Both the position numbers and the translations under genes were made by a program. From the NCBI GenBank assembly GCA_046155815.1, contig JBJXFY010000428.1:1-15224 (forward strand): a stretch of 15,224 nucleotides of DNA. The letters run 5' to 3'. The notes under the pieces were generated by a model. That model saw nothing but the letters and a program-made list of their open reading frames with translations. It ran no database searches and was not told the DNA's origin. Position 1 is the first letter of the stretch. Each line of letters begins with the position of its first letter. The stretch is from JBJXFY01 sp046155815. GTDB lineage: Bacteria > Verrucomicrobiota > Verrucomicrobiia > Limisphaerales > CAIMTB01. Below, in pieces: positions 1-7,459 of the stretch.

Positions 1-623
1 ACCTGGAAGTTCATCGGCTGGCCGGAGGCGTCCATGCGCTGGCCGGTGCCGAGGAGGAACCGGACCATCTTGGGAATCTGGTTCGTCTGGAGCCACTCGG
101 TGGTCCATTCGCCGGCCGTCGCGTCCCAGAACTCGAACGCGAAATCCGTCACGTCACGCGCGAGCACGATGGGATACGGCTCCTCGAAGGCGTTGGTCGC
201 GAGCAGCAGCGGCTGCTGGCGCATGACCAGTTCCGCGGGCGAGTTCGTGCCCGGCTCGACGGAGAAGGTGACGCGCCGCACCGGCTGGTCGAACAGGCCC
301 GAGCCGGGAAACGACTTCGGCAGGCGCGAGACGAGGCTGAGGTACGCGAAGTCCCCGCCGGTGTCCGCGTAGAAGTAGTACCAGGCCGCGTTGGCCTGGA
401 AGAACTGCGCGCCGCGCAGGGCGTCCTCGACGGAGCGGACGGCCAGTCGCGCCCGCTGGGCGCGGAGCGCGGCCTCGTCGCCGGAGCGCTTGGCGCGCAG
501 GATGGCCGCCCACGTCGAATACACCGTGGCCATCACCATCATCAGGATGCCGAGCGCAACCATCAGCTCGAGCAGCGTGAAGGCGGCGCCGGCCGGCGGG
601 CGGGAGGGCAGGGGAGGACGCAT
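1..623 (-). CDS. gspJ: Type II secretion pseudopilin GspJ-like, C-terminus cut by window edge
   Basis: I translated this frame by hand from the ATG at 623 to the left edge; about 207 codons are open and the stop lies outside the window. The protein has a short basic leader, then the prepilin signature AAFTLLELMVALGILMMVM (Phe at about residue 15, Glu5 of the mature helix at about 19), then a long globular part rich in aromatic and beta-type residues. Pseudopilins of this class form the tip of the short periplasmic pseudopilus in type II secretion. The ATG overlaps the stop of the upstream gspI-like gene as TGATG, so the two are translationally coupled. The length and the position after the H and I members fit GspJ. 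The residue before the cleavage point is Ala rather than the usual Gly, which prepilin peptidases can tolerate. It could instead be a generic PulG/FimT-like pseudopilin; the minor pseudopilin class is inferred mainly from order. Confidence 0.8.
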   Translation of the reverse strand, partial: MRPPLPSRPPAGAAFTLLELMVALGILMMVMATVYSTWAAILRAKRSGDEAALRAQRARLAVRSVEDALRGAQFFQANAAWYYFYADTGGDFAYLSLVSRLPKSFPGSGLFDQPVRRVTFSVEPGTNSPAELVMRQQPLLLATNAFEEPYPIVLARDVTDFAFEFWDATAGEWTTEWLQTNQIPKMVRFLLGTGQRMDASGQPMNFQ

Positions 624-1060
624 CAGTTTCGGCGTACGGCCCGGCCGCCCGCGGTGGTCGCGGACTCGGGACGGAACAGGAGCATGGTAATCTCGCCGGC
701 GGGCGCGGCGCCGCGATCGGGCGGGAAGGCGCGCAGGCTCACCTCATAGAGGCCGTTGCTCAGCACGAGCGCGACCTCGCCCTCGACGCTGTAGCCGGGG
801 TAGAGTTCGAGCAGGTCGGCAAACAGGTCGATGTCCACCGGGCCCTCGACGAGCTGGTTGGTGAGCGCGAGCCGGGCGGCCATGGCGGAGATGTCGAAGC
901 GCGGCCGCTGCAGCCCCCGGGCGATGCGCAGCGAGCCGGAGACGAGCTCAAGGATGACGAACACGGCCGCGAAGAAAATGAGCATGGCCATGGCCACCTC
1001 GAGCAGCGTGAAGCCGCCGCGGCGGCCCGGCCTGCCGGCCGTCTGGCGCGGCAGCCTCAT
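623..1060 (-). CDS. gspI: Type II secretion pseudopilin GspI-like
   Basis: This is a 145-residue protein. The start is the ATG at 1060 because it overlaps the gspH stop in an ATGA (4 nt), whereas a longer in-frame reading would run far into gspH. The leader has five Arg in its first 14 residues and ends RRGG, followed by FTLLEVAMAMLIFF (Phe at 17, mature Glu5 at 21): a classical prepilin peptidase site and the N-terminal membrane helix. About 110 mostly hydrophobic/beta residues follow. The role would be a minor pseudopilin in the inner-membrane/periplasmic pseudopilus of the type II secretion system. It sits between gspH and gspJ with overlapping starts and stops, the usual H-I-J order. The assignment to I rather than another minor class rests on position and small size. 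Confidence 0.75.
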   Translation of the reverse strand: MRLPRQTAGRPGRRGGFTLLEVAMAMLIFFAAVFVILELVSGSLRIARGLQRPRFDISAMAARLALTNQLVEGPVDIDLFADLLELYPGYSVEGEVALVLSNGLYEVSLRAFPPDRGAAPAGEITMLLFRPESATTAGGRAVRRN

Positions 1061-1611
1061 CGCAGCACCTCCAGCACCGGCGTGCCCGTGATGAGGTCCA
1101 GCGAGATTTTCCGCCATTGGCTCGCGCCGACGCGGAAGACGACGGTGAACTCGTCGCTCGTGCCGTTCGGGAAGAAGCGCACGCGCGCCTCCTCGGCATC
1201 GCGCTTCTCCTCGAAGTTCACGTCCAGCAGCTCGAGGCGCACGGTGTCGCCCAGCCGGCCGGTGAAGGGCGGGGGCAGCTTGGCCTTGGGCCGCGGCTCG
1301 CCGTCCGGGCCGGCGGCCGCCTCCACCAGCCGGGATGGCGCGGCTTGGGAGCCGTCCGCGGGGGCCACCACGACGCTGACCGCGCCTTCCGCCGGCTGGA
1401 GGACGAAATAGGTGTCCTGATTGCCGAGGATGGCGATGGAGCGGGCGTTCTGCAGTCCGTCCATGAAGGTCTGCACCGCGGCCTGCGTGGCGTCCTGGTG
1501 CAGCGTGCGCTGCACGAAGGGCACGGAGAGCGTCAGCACCAGCGCCGCCATGCCCACCACGATCATCAGCTCGAGGAGGGTGAAGGCGCGCGTGTGCCGG
1601 GCCGGGTGCAT
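1057..1611 (-). CDS. gspH: Type II secretion pseudopilin GspH/FimT-like
   Basis: This is a 184-residue protein beginning with a short basic leader and then RAFTLLELMIVVGMAALVL, a type IV prepilin N-terminus (Phe10, Glu14) that forms both the membrane anchor and the packing helix. The following VQTFMDGLQNARSIAILGNQ segment is typical of the GspH/FimT family, in which an N-terminal helix leads into a beta-sandwich. It would be a minor pseudopilin of the type II secretion pseudopilus. The ATG shares one base with the gspF stop (TGATG), and its own stop overlaps the next ATG, so the four gsp genes are one transcript. The residue before the cleavage site is Ala instead of Gly. The family call is fairly secure; GspH versus a type IV pilus FimT-like protein is decided by the neighbouring gspF and the I/J-like genes. 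Confidence 0.8.
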   Translation of the reverse strand: MHPARHTRAFTLLELMIVVGMAALVLTLSVPFVQRTLHQDATQAAVQTFMDGLQNARSIAILGNQDTYFVLQPAEGAVSVVVAPADGSQAAPSRLVEAAAGPDGEPRPKAKLPPPFTGRLGDTVRLELLDVNFEEKRDAEEARVRFFPNGTSDEFTVVFRVGASQWRKISLDLITGTPVLEVLR

Positions 1612-2891
1612 CAGCGGTTCAGGGTCGAGGTGATGGCGAACATCGCCGAGAGGACGCTGAAGAGCAGCCCGCCCACGCCCACGGCCATGAGGATGATCAT
1701 CGCCGGTTCGATGAGGTTCGTCAGGACCCGGAGCTGGATCGAAAGCTCGTTCTCGTAGGTCTCGCCCAGGTTCTCGAGCGCGCCTGGCACGTCGCCCGTG
1801 TCCTCGCCGATCTTCAGCAGGTCAATCATGAGCTGCGGGAACACCTTCGAGCGCGCCAGCGGCTGGGCGATGGTCTTGCCGTCCGTGACCGCCTCGCGCG
1901 TCTGCGCGATGGCTTCCTTGAGGATGACGTTGGGGATCACCGCCTCGGTGATCTTGAGCGCGGTGAGCACGGGCACGCCGTTCGAGAGGAGCGTGCCCAG
2001 TGTGCGGCAGAACTGCCCGAAGAGGTTCAGGCGAATCACCTTGCCCACCACCGGGAGGCGGAGCTGGAGCTGGTCCAGCGTGCGACGCCCGGCGGGGCTC
2101 TGCCGGTAGCGCTGGAAAAGCACGCCGAAGGCCACGGCGAGGATCAGCGGCAGCCACCAGTAGCTGCTGAAAAAGTTGCTCATCCCCATCAGCAGTCTGG
2201 TCGAGGTGGGCAGCTCCACCTTCACGCCGTCGAAGATCGTCATGAACTTCGGCAGCATCACCGTCATGAAGAAGAACATGATCCCGATGCCCACCACGGC
2301 GACAATGCACGGGTAGATGAGCGCGGAAAGGAACTTGGACCGCACCTCGGCGAAGCGCTCGAAATGCGCCGCCAGCCGCCGCAGCACGTCCTGCAGCGCG
2401 CCGGACTGCTCTCCCGCCCGCACCATGTTGATGTAGAGGTCGGAGAAGATGCCGTTCTGGCGGGCGAGCGAGTCGGAGAGCGACTTGCCTTCCATCACGT
2501 CCTGCCGGAGCGAGCGGCTCACCTCGGCCGGGATGCCGCGCGTCTCAAGGTGGGTCATGCTGTTCAGCGCGACGGTGAGGGGCATGCCCGAATGCAGCAG
2601 GTTCGCGAGCTGCTGCGTGAAAGTGGCCAGCTCCTGGAGCTTCGGCTTCCGCTGCCGGCGGAGAAACCCGCGGAACTCTGCCGGCAGTCCCTTGCCCTGC
2701 GCGGGCGAGGCGGCCGGGGCGGCGGCGCGGGCGGCCTTCTTCACCTCCGCGGCGCCGGCGGTCTGCACCGCCACCGGGAACAGCCCGAGCTTCTCGAGCT
2801 GCGTCAGCGCGGCGGCACGGTCGTTCACGTCCAGGACGCCTTGGACGACGTCGCCGTTGCGGCGGCGGGCACGGTAGGAAAACTGCGGCAT
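1611..2891 (-). CDS. gspF: Type II secretion inner-membrane platform protein GspF
   Basis: This 426-residue protein has the usual length for GspF/PilC. The N-terminus (about 1-45) is the short beta domain starting PQFSYRARRRNGDVVQGV. Two T2SSF domains follow, at about 86-210 and 288-410, each with the family pattern of a helical cytoplasmic bundle ending at a membrane segment: FTQQLANLLHSGMPL in the first and FCRTLGTLLSNGVPVLTAL in the second. Membrane segments lie at about 188-217, 245-260 and 393-420. GspF anchors the GspE ATPase and the pseudopilus at the inner membrane. An Ala/Lys-rich linker lies at about 46-70. It starts 45 bp after larE ends and shares its final base with the gspH start. 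No gspE or gspG is present in the window. A type IV pilus PilC would look similar; the adjacent H-I-J-type pseudopilins favour type II secretion. Confidence 0.9.
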   Translation of the reverse strand: MPQFSYRARRRNGDVVQGVLDVNDRAAALTQLEKLGLFPVAVQTAGAAEVKKAARAAAPAASPAQGKGLPAEFRGFLRRQRKPKLQELATFTQQLANLLHSGMPLTVALNSMTHLETRGIPAEVSRSLRQDVMEGKSLSDSLARQNGIFSDLYINMVRAGEQSGALQDVLRRLAAHFERFAEVRSKFLSALIYPCIVAVVGIGIMFFFMTVMLPKFMTIFDGVKVELPTSTRLLMGMSNFFSSYWWLPLILAVAFGVLFQRYRQSPAGRRTLDQLQLRLPVVGKVIRLNLFGQFCRTLGTLLSNGVPVLTALKITEAVIPNVILKEAIAQTREAVTDGKTIAQPLARSKVFPQLMIDLLKIGEDTGDVPGALENLGETYENELSIQLRVLTNLIEPAMIILMAVGVGGLLFSVLSAMFAITSTLNR

Positions 2892-2936
2892 GTCGTGGGA
2901 ACCTGCGGGGGAAACACCGGTGGCGGGGGGAAGTTT

Positions 2937-3770
2937 TCAGGCCGCCGCCGCCGGGACGGGCGGGTGCTCGTTCAGGCTGCCGCGCCGGTAGCCCAGCAGG
3001 TCCAGCGTGGCGTGCAGATAACCGGCCGCCTTTACCACGGCGGCGGCGCGTGCGGCAAAGCCCGCCTCGGTCAGCCTCGGAAGCTCGCCGGGGCCGAGCT
3101 CGATCCGCGCGAGCGCGCCCTGCTTCAGCTCGTGATGTCTGACCCGCACTTCGCGGAAACCGAGGCCGCGCAGCGCGTCCTCCGCCGCCTCGATCATGCG
3201 CAGCTTTTCCGGCATCACGGCCTCGCCGTAGGGGATCCGCGAGCTGAGGCAGGCGAGCTGCGGCTTGTCCGCCGTGGGCAGGCCGAGCGCGGCGGAAAGC
3301 TCCCGGATGTCCGCCTTCGTCAGGCCGGCCTCCTTGAGCGGCGCGCGGACCTGAAACTCCGCCGCCGCGCGCGCGCCGGGCCGGTGGTCGCCCGCGTCGC
3401 TGGCGTTTTCCCCGTAGGCGATCACCGCAAAGCCCTCCGCGCGCGCCAGCGGCACGAGTTCCGTGAATAGTTCGTGCTTGCAGAAGTAGCAGCGGTTGGA
3501 CGGGTTCGCGAGGTAGGCCGGGTTGTCGAACTCCCGCGTCCGCACCACACGCACCGGCACGCCGAAGCACTCCGCCAGAGCCAGCGCGTCCGCCAGCTCG
3601 CGCCGTGGCAGGCTCGGCGAGTCCGCGATGGCCGCCAGCGCGCGGTCCCCCAGCTCGCGCCGCGCGGCCACCGCCAGCAGCGCGGAATCCACGCCGCCGG
3701 AGTAGGCCACGAGGCACGAGCCGCACCCGCGCAGCGACGCGGCGAGGCGCTGGTACCGGGCATCATCCAT
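2937..3770 (-). CDS. larE: ATP-dependent sulfur transferase LarE (nickel-pincer cofactor biosynthesis)
   Basis: I chose the ATG at 3770 (277 residues); a TTG 12 codons upstream is possible but has no family-like sequence after it. The PP-loop ATP-pyrophosphatase motif AYSGGVDSALL is at residues 22-32. NPSNRCYFCKHELF (Cys94, Cys97) and QLACLSSRIPYGE (Cys174) are LarE signatures. LarE adenylates the carboxylated pyridinium precursor and inserts sulfur during synthesis of the nickel-pincer nucleotide used by lactate racemase (LarA) and relatives. In the Lactobacillus enzyme the residue matching Cys174 is sacrificed as sulfur donor. Other homologs carry three cysteines that hold an iron-sulfur cluster, and the pattern here fits that type (inference). 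No larA, larB or larC is nearby. It lies 66 bp after feoB and 45 bp before gspF, and may share their transcript. Confidence 0.9.
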   Translation of the reverse strand: MDDARYQRLAASLRGCGSCLVAYSGGVDSALLAVAARRELGDRALAAIADSPSLPRRELADALALAECFGVPVRVVRTREFDNPAYLANPSNRCYFCKHELFTELVPLARAEGFAVIAYGENASDAGDHRPGARAAAEFQVRAPLKEAGLTKADIRELSAALGLPTADKPQLACLSSRIPYGEAVMPEKLRMIEAAEDALRGLGFREVRVRHHELKQGALARIELGPGELPRLTEAGFAARAAAVVKAAGYLHATLDLLGYRRGSLNEHPPVPAAAA

Positions 3771-3836
3771 GCCGCCAGCATGGCCGCGGGCCGGCGGCTT
3801 GTCCAAGCCGCGCTGCCGCGCTCGAGCCGCGCCGAC

Positions 3837-6122
3837 TTATCCCCACCCCAGCGCCCGCCCGCCCTGGTAGGTCAGGAACGCCAGCACCCACGCCAGCGCC
3901 GTCATGTACGCCAGCTGGAACAGCGGCCACCGCCACGAGGCCGTCTCGCGCCGCACCACGGCGATCGTGCTCACGCACTGGAGCGCGAAGACGTAGAAAA
4001 CCATCAGCGTCACCGCCACCAGCGGCGTGTACACCGGCCGCCCGTCCGCATGGCGCTGCGCACGCAGCGTCTCCGCCAGCCCCCGGACGCCCTCCTCCGA
4101 ATCGTCGAAGTCGCCTACGTTGTACACGGTGGACATCGTGCTCACGAACACCTCGCGCGCGGCGAACGACGCCACGATGCCGATGCCCATCTTCCAGTCG
4201 AAGCCGAGGGGGGCGATTAGCGGCTCGATGGCGTGCCCGAGCCGGCCGGCGAAGCTGTGGCGCAGGCGCTCGCCGGCGGCCTCGGCCGCCAGCGCGTCGA
4301 AACGTCCCGCCGCTTCCGTGTCGAAGCGCGCCTGGTCCTCGCCGGTGAAGTTCCGGCGGGTGACTTCGTGCCACGCCTCGATCTCCCCGCGTCGCTGCGC
4401 GTGGTCAGCCTCCATTGCCTCGCTCCGCGGGTAGGTCGCCAGCACCCACAGCACCATGCTGATCACCAGGATCACGCTGCCCGCGCGGCGCAGGAACAGC
4501 TTCGACCTCTCCCACATGTGCCGCAGCACGGCCGCCGCGCCCGGCCGCTTGTAAGGCGGCAGCTCCATGATGAGCAGCGGTGAACGGCCCTTGAGCAGCG
4601 TGCGTTTGAAGAGCCACGCCATCCCCAGCGCGACCACGATGCCCAGCAGGTACATCGCCAGCATCGTCAGCCCCGGCAGGCCGAGGAGGCCCAGCATCCG
4701 CCGGTCCGGCACCGTGGCCGCGATCAGCACCGTGTACACCGGCAGCCGCGCGGAGCAGCTCATGAGCGGCGCCACAAGGATGGTCACCAGCCGGTCCCGC
4801 GGCGCCTCGATGGTGCGGGTGGCCATGATGCCCGGAATGGCGCAGGCGAAGGAGCTGAGCAGCGGGATGAAGCTCTTCCCGTGCAGGCCCACCTTGCTCA
4901 TCAGCCGGTCCATCAGGAACGCCGCCCGCGCCATGTAGCCGGTGTCCTCGAGCAGGCTGATGAAGAGGAAGAGCAGCAGGATCTGCGGCAGAAAGATGAT
5001 CACCGCCCCGACGCCGGCGATCACACCGTCCGTGAGCAGATCGGACAGGTCACCCGGCGGCAACGTGGCCCGCACCCAGCCGGCCAGCGCGCCCACCGCG
5101 CCCTCGATCCAGCCCATCGGGACTTCCGCGAAGCTGAAGATGCTCTGGAACATCAGCGCCATGATCCCGACGAAGATCAGCAGCCCCCACACCTTGTGCG
5201 TGAGCACGCGGTCGAGCCGGTCGCTGAAGGTGTCGCCGGGCGGCGCGGTCTCGCGGAGGGCGCCTGCCGTGATCTCCGCGACGCGGGCGTAGCGCGCCTC
5301 GATGCCGGCACCGGACCAGTCCAGGCCCTGTTCCGCGAGCCGCGCCCGCGCCGCCGTGACCTGCCCGTGCAGCCCCGCCGGATAGAGGCCGCCGGCCTGG
5401 GCGAAGACCTTGTCATCGCCGAGGAGCAGCAAAGCCTCCGGCTCGACGCGCGCCCGCCGGTGCGGAAACGCGGGCCGCAGCGCGGCGCAAAGCTGGTTGG
5501 CCTCGATGGCCAGCGCGACGGGCAGCGTGGCGAACACCCGCGGGGCGGGCGGGCGGTTCCCTTCCCGGTCCAGCGCCCGCGTGACGATCTCCGCCGTGAC
5601 CGCCCCCAGCCCTTCGCCGCGGCTGGCCACGAGCGGCAGCACGGGCACGCCCAGCGCCGCGCGCAGCGCCGGCAGGTCAATCTCGTGGCCGTTGTCGCGC
5701 GCCACATCCACCATGTTCAGCGCGACGACGACGGGGTAGCCGAGCTCGATGACCTGGGTGGCGTAGTAGAGGTTGCGCTCGAGGTTCGAGGCGTCCACCA
5801 CGACCACCACGAGGTCCGGCGCGGGCACGTCGGGCAGGCGCGCGAAGAGGATGTCCCGCGCCACCTGCTCGTCGGGTGACTGCGGGCTGAGGCTGTAGGT
5901 GCCCGGCAGATCCAGCACCGTGATGGCGTGGCCCGCGGGCGCGCCCTTGAGCCGGCCCTCCTTGCGTTCGACGGTCACGCCGGCGTAGTTGCCGACCTTG
6001 GCGCGGAGGCCGGTGAGGACGTTGAAGACGGTGGTCTTGCCGCAGTTCGGGTTGCCCGTGAGCGCGACCCAGAACTCCCGCGCGGCGGGGGCGGCGGGCG
6101 GGCGGCTCACAGGGACGGACAT
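3837..6122 (-). CDS. feoB: Ferrous iron transporter FeoB
   Basis: The product is 761 residues from the ATG at 6122; a TTG six codons upstream is an alternative. The N-terminal G domain shows G1 GNPNCGKTT at about 23-31, G3 DLPG at about 71-74 and G4 NMVD at about 136-139. The polytopic part begins near 310 and contains two gate-type halves with the conserved segments LLEDTGYMARAAFLMDRLM, SFACAIPGIMATRTI, MSCSARLPVY and SFAAREVFVSTMSTVY. FeoB moves Fe(II) across the inner membrane with its GTPase domain as regulator or motor. Between the membrane segment ending near 564 and the segment starting near 630 there is a charged, mainly helical stretch of about 60 residues that is longer than I expect. 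The gene follows the phosphatase gene by 48 bp and the two feoA genes upstream. I recognised no Fur box. Confidence 0.95.
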   Translation of the reverse strand: MSVPVSRPPAAPAAREFWVALTGNPNCGKTTVFNVLTGLRAKVGNYAGVTVERKEGRLKGAPAGHAITVLDLPGTYSLSPQSPDEQVARDILFARLPDVPAPDLVVVVVDASNLERNLYYATQVIELGYPVVVALNMVDVARDNGHEIDLPALRAALGVPVLPLVASRGEGLGAVTAEIVTRALDREGNRPPAPRVFATLPVALAIEANQLCAALRPAFPHRRARVEPEALLLLGDDKVFAQAGGLYPAGLHGQVTAARARLAEQGLDWSGAGIEARYARVAEITAGALRETAPPGDTFSDRLDRVLTHKVWGLLIFVGIMALMFQSIFSFAEVPMGWIEGAVGALAGWVRATLPPGDLSDLLTDGVIAGVGAVIIFLPQILLLFLFISLLEDTGYMARAAFLMDRLMSKVGLHGKSFIPLLSSFACAIPGIMATRTIEAPRDRLVTILVAPLMSCSARLPVYTVLIAATVPDRRMLGLLGLPGLTMLAMYLLGIVVALGMAWLFKRTLLKGRSPLLIMELPPYKRPGAAAVLRHMWERSKLFLRRAGSVILVISMVLWVLATYPRSEAMEADHAQRRGEIEAWHEVTRRNFTGEDQARFDTEAAGRFDALAAEAAGERLRHSFAGRLGHAIEPLIAPLGFDWKMGIGIVASFAAREVFVSTMSTVYNVGDFDDSEEGVRGLAETLRAQRHADGRPVYTPLVAVTLMVFYVFALQCVSTIAVVRRETASWRWPLFQLAYMTALAWVLAFLTYQGGRALGWG

Positions 6123-6170
6123 CCTGACCAGTCTTGGCAAGGCGGCGGCCGGTGCTGTTCCGGCCTTGCG

Positions 6171-6713
6171 CTAAGTTGTCGGCGGGTTGCCGGTGGAATT
6201 GCGACCCAATGCGTTGGCCAGCCGTCTCAGAAACTCAATCTGCACCGCGGTCTCAACGGCTGTGGGTTCAGCCAGGCGCACCAATTCAAGAGCGGAAGAG
6301 AATCCATGGCCCTGCGCAATCAGATAGGCCGCCAGCATCGTGCCCGTGCGGCCGATCCCGGCCTCGCAGTGAACGGCTGTCACGACGCCTTCGCTGCGTC
6401 TCCCGTCCACGAACCGAACAAACTCATGAAGCTGCTCTGGAGTTGGTGCCTGACCGTCGGCGATGGGCAGGCAGAGAAACTGGAACCCGGCCGCTGCATA
6501 GACCCGCCGGTCACTGGGCAGATTGAGCAACGCCACGATGGCCTGAACACCGGCTTTACGGAGTTTGATGAGGTCATCTTCGTAAGCCGCCATGGAGCCG
6601 CCTTGATTCAGCCGCCGCAACGGATGAACGAACGGCATGGGCATGCCCGCCAGCACGCCGGGAATCACCCACCAGAGATTCGAGTCCGCCCGTCCCATTG
6701 CTTTCCGGACCAT
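6171..6713 (-). CDS. Cysteine-based dual-specificity/tyrosine protein phosphatase
   Basis: This is a 180-residue protein with the phosphatase signature HCEAGIGRTG near residues 115-124, the CX5R loop carrying the catalytic Cys and Arg. A likely general-acid Asp lies about 30 residues earlier in PIADGQAPT. The N-terminal segment NLWWVIPGVLAGMPMP is typical of bacterial and archaeal dual-specificity phosphatase-like proteins. It has no signal peptide, so it should be cytoplasmic; the substrate could be phosphotyrosine, phosphoserine or a small phosphorylated molecule and cannot be read from sequence. I chose the ATG at 6713 because it overlaps the stop of the upstream feoA as TGATG; a TTG one codon earlier is possible. 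Its position inside a feoA-feoA-X-feoB operon suggests coupling with ferrous-iron uptake, but nothing in the protein shows that link directly. Confidence 0.85.
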   Translation of the reverse strand: MVRKAMGRADSNLWWVIPGVLAGMPMPFVHPLRRLNQGGSMAAYEDDLIKLRKAGVQAIVALLNLPSDRRVYAAAGFQFLCLPIADGQAPTPEQLHEFVRFVDGRRSEGVVTAVHCEAGIGRTGTMLAAYLIAQGHGFSSALELVRLAEPTAVETAVQIEFLRRLANALGRNSTGNPPTT

Positions 6714-6955
6714 CAACCGCGCCGCACGAGGATCTGCTCCGCCTCGTGGCGGCGGAGGGTAAGATGATAGCCGCGGATCTTGAGCTCGACGGGGTCGCCC
6801 AGCGGGGCGAAGCGGACCAGCTCGACGCCCGTTCCGACCAGCAGCCCCATCTCCATGAGGCGCGGGCGGTCGGCGGCGGGGACGCGGATTTCGGCGACGG
6901 TGCCGCGCTCGCCGAGGGCAAGCGTGCTGAGGGGAACGGCGGCGGGGTTCGTCAT
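6713..6955 (-). CDS. feoA: FeoA-domain protein (first copy, next to phosphatase)
   Basis: This is an 80-residue cytoplasmic protein with the SH3-like FeoA fold pattern: LSTLALGERGTVAEI, then RPRLMEMGLLVGTGVELV, then PVELKIRGYHLTLRRHEAEQILV. FeoA proteins are small partners of FeoB thought to bind or modulate the transporter. Length and domain are complete, with no extra region. Its stop overlaps the phosphatase start, so the two are translationally coupled. It has no cysteines, unlike the second FeoA copy upstream. An inverted repeat sits in the gap between the two feoA genes, so this gene might be separately regulated from the first, which the sequence does not settle. Confidence 0.9.
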   Translation of the reverse strand: MTNPAAVPLSTLALGERGTVAEIRVPAADRPRLMEMGLLVGTGVELVRFAPLGDPVELKIRGYHLTLRRHEAEQILVRRG

Positions 6956-6969
6956 GGCTTCAGGAGTTC

Positions 6970-7098
6970 AACCGCAGATGGATGCAGATAAACGCAGATT
7001 CCGCTGAGCCCGGACCAGGGCGGCCTTCGTCTTGGAGAACGGACGCCCCGTGATGGTACAGGCCCGTCGTTGTTCAATATCTGCGTTCATCTGCGGTT
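6970..7098. repeat. Inverted pair of CAGAT-type repeats between two feoA genes
   Basis: The left arm at 6970-7000 contains ACCGCAGATGGATGCAGAT followed by AAACGCAGAT. The right arm at 7076-7098 is the inverted, shorter form (ATCTGCGTTCATCTGCGG). Each arm is built from a roughly 10-12 base unit ending CGCAGAT or TGCAGAT. About 75 bases of unique DNA lie between. The pair fills the 149-bp gap between the feoA genes. From memory, strings of this kind are dispersed in Verrucomicrobiota-like and some other genomes, so this may be a small non-coding repeat element. A transcript through it could fold into a long imperfect hairpin between the two feoA coding regions. A short in-frame reading through it on the minus strand is probably not a gene. 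Confidence 0.65.
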
Positions 7099-7104
7099 CC
7101 AAAC

Positions 7105-7386
7105 TCATCGCGGGCGGGCAGGTTCGGCCGGCTCGACAACAATCATGCGCGCCAGATCCTGCGAGATGCCGAGGCGGACGTTGCAGACCTGGCAGATCAC
7201 GCTGGTGTGCCGGCTGAGCAGGCGGATGCGCTGCTGCTCGCAGAAGCCGAGTTCGCGCAGGCGGATGGCAACCTCCGGCGGCGCCGTGAGCTGCCGCACG
7301 CGCAGCGCCACCCCCGTCGCCGCCTGCGCGAGCGTGCAGGCGGCCGGCTCCGGGCAAAGGCTGGCCGCATCCGGCACGGGGCTCAT
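7105..7386 (-). CDS. feoA: FeoA-domain protein (second copy, cysteine-containing)
   Basis: This is a 93-residue protein with a FeoA domain from about residue 17: CTLAQAATGVALRVRQL, then EVAIRLRELGFCEQQRIRLL, then SVICQVCNVRLGISQDLARMIVV. It differs from the downstream copy by its five cysteines (11, 17, 49, 65, 68), including a CxxC at 65-68 in the third part of the domain. It is the first gene of the feoA-feoA-phosphatase-feoB block and lies just after the terminator that closes the EF-hand gene, so its promoter should be in about 7387-7459. I saw no convincing promoter or Fur box there. The role would be a FeoB partner; the cysteines could bind metal or an iron-sulfur cluster, which is inference only. 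Confidence 0.85.
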   Translation of the reverse strand: MSPVPDAASLCPEPAACTLAQAATGVALRVRQLTAPPEVAIRLRELGFCEQQRIRLLSRHTSVICQVCNVRLGISQDLARMIVVEPAEPARPR

Positions 7387-7459
7387 GTGGGTCGAAGAGA
7401 CGGGCGTGGCGTGGCGGGTTCAACTGGAAAAGCGCTGCCTGCCCTTGTCGTGGCCGAAC

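Noticed and set aside
154..513. Minus-strand frame of 119 codons inside gspJ
   Set aside because: Wrong frame: the prepilin motif and globular part are in the frame running from 623 to the left edge.
2364..3470. Long plus-strand open frame of 368 codons antisense to gspF and larE
   Set aside because: Arg/Gly/Leu-rich composition typical of a high-GC shadow frame; both genes beneath are recognisable families on the minus strand.
4881..5879. Plus-strand open frame of 332 codons opposite feoB
   Set aside because: Antisense shadow of feoB, with His/Arg/Asp-biased sequence and no domain pattern.
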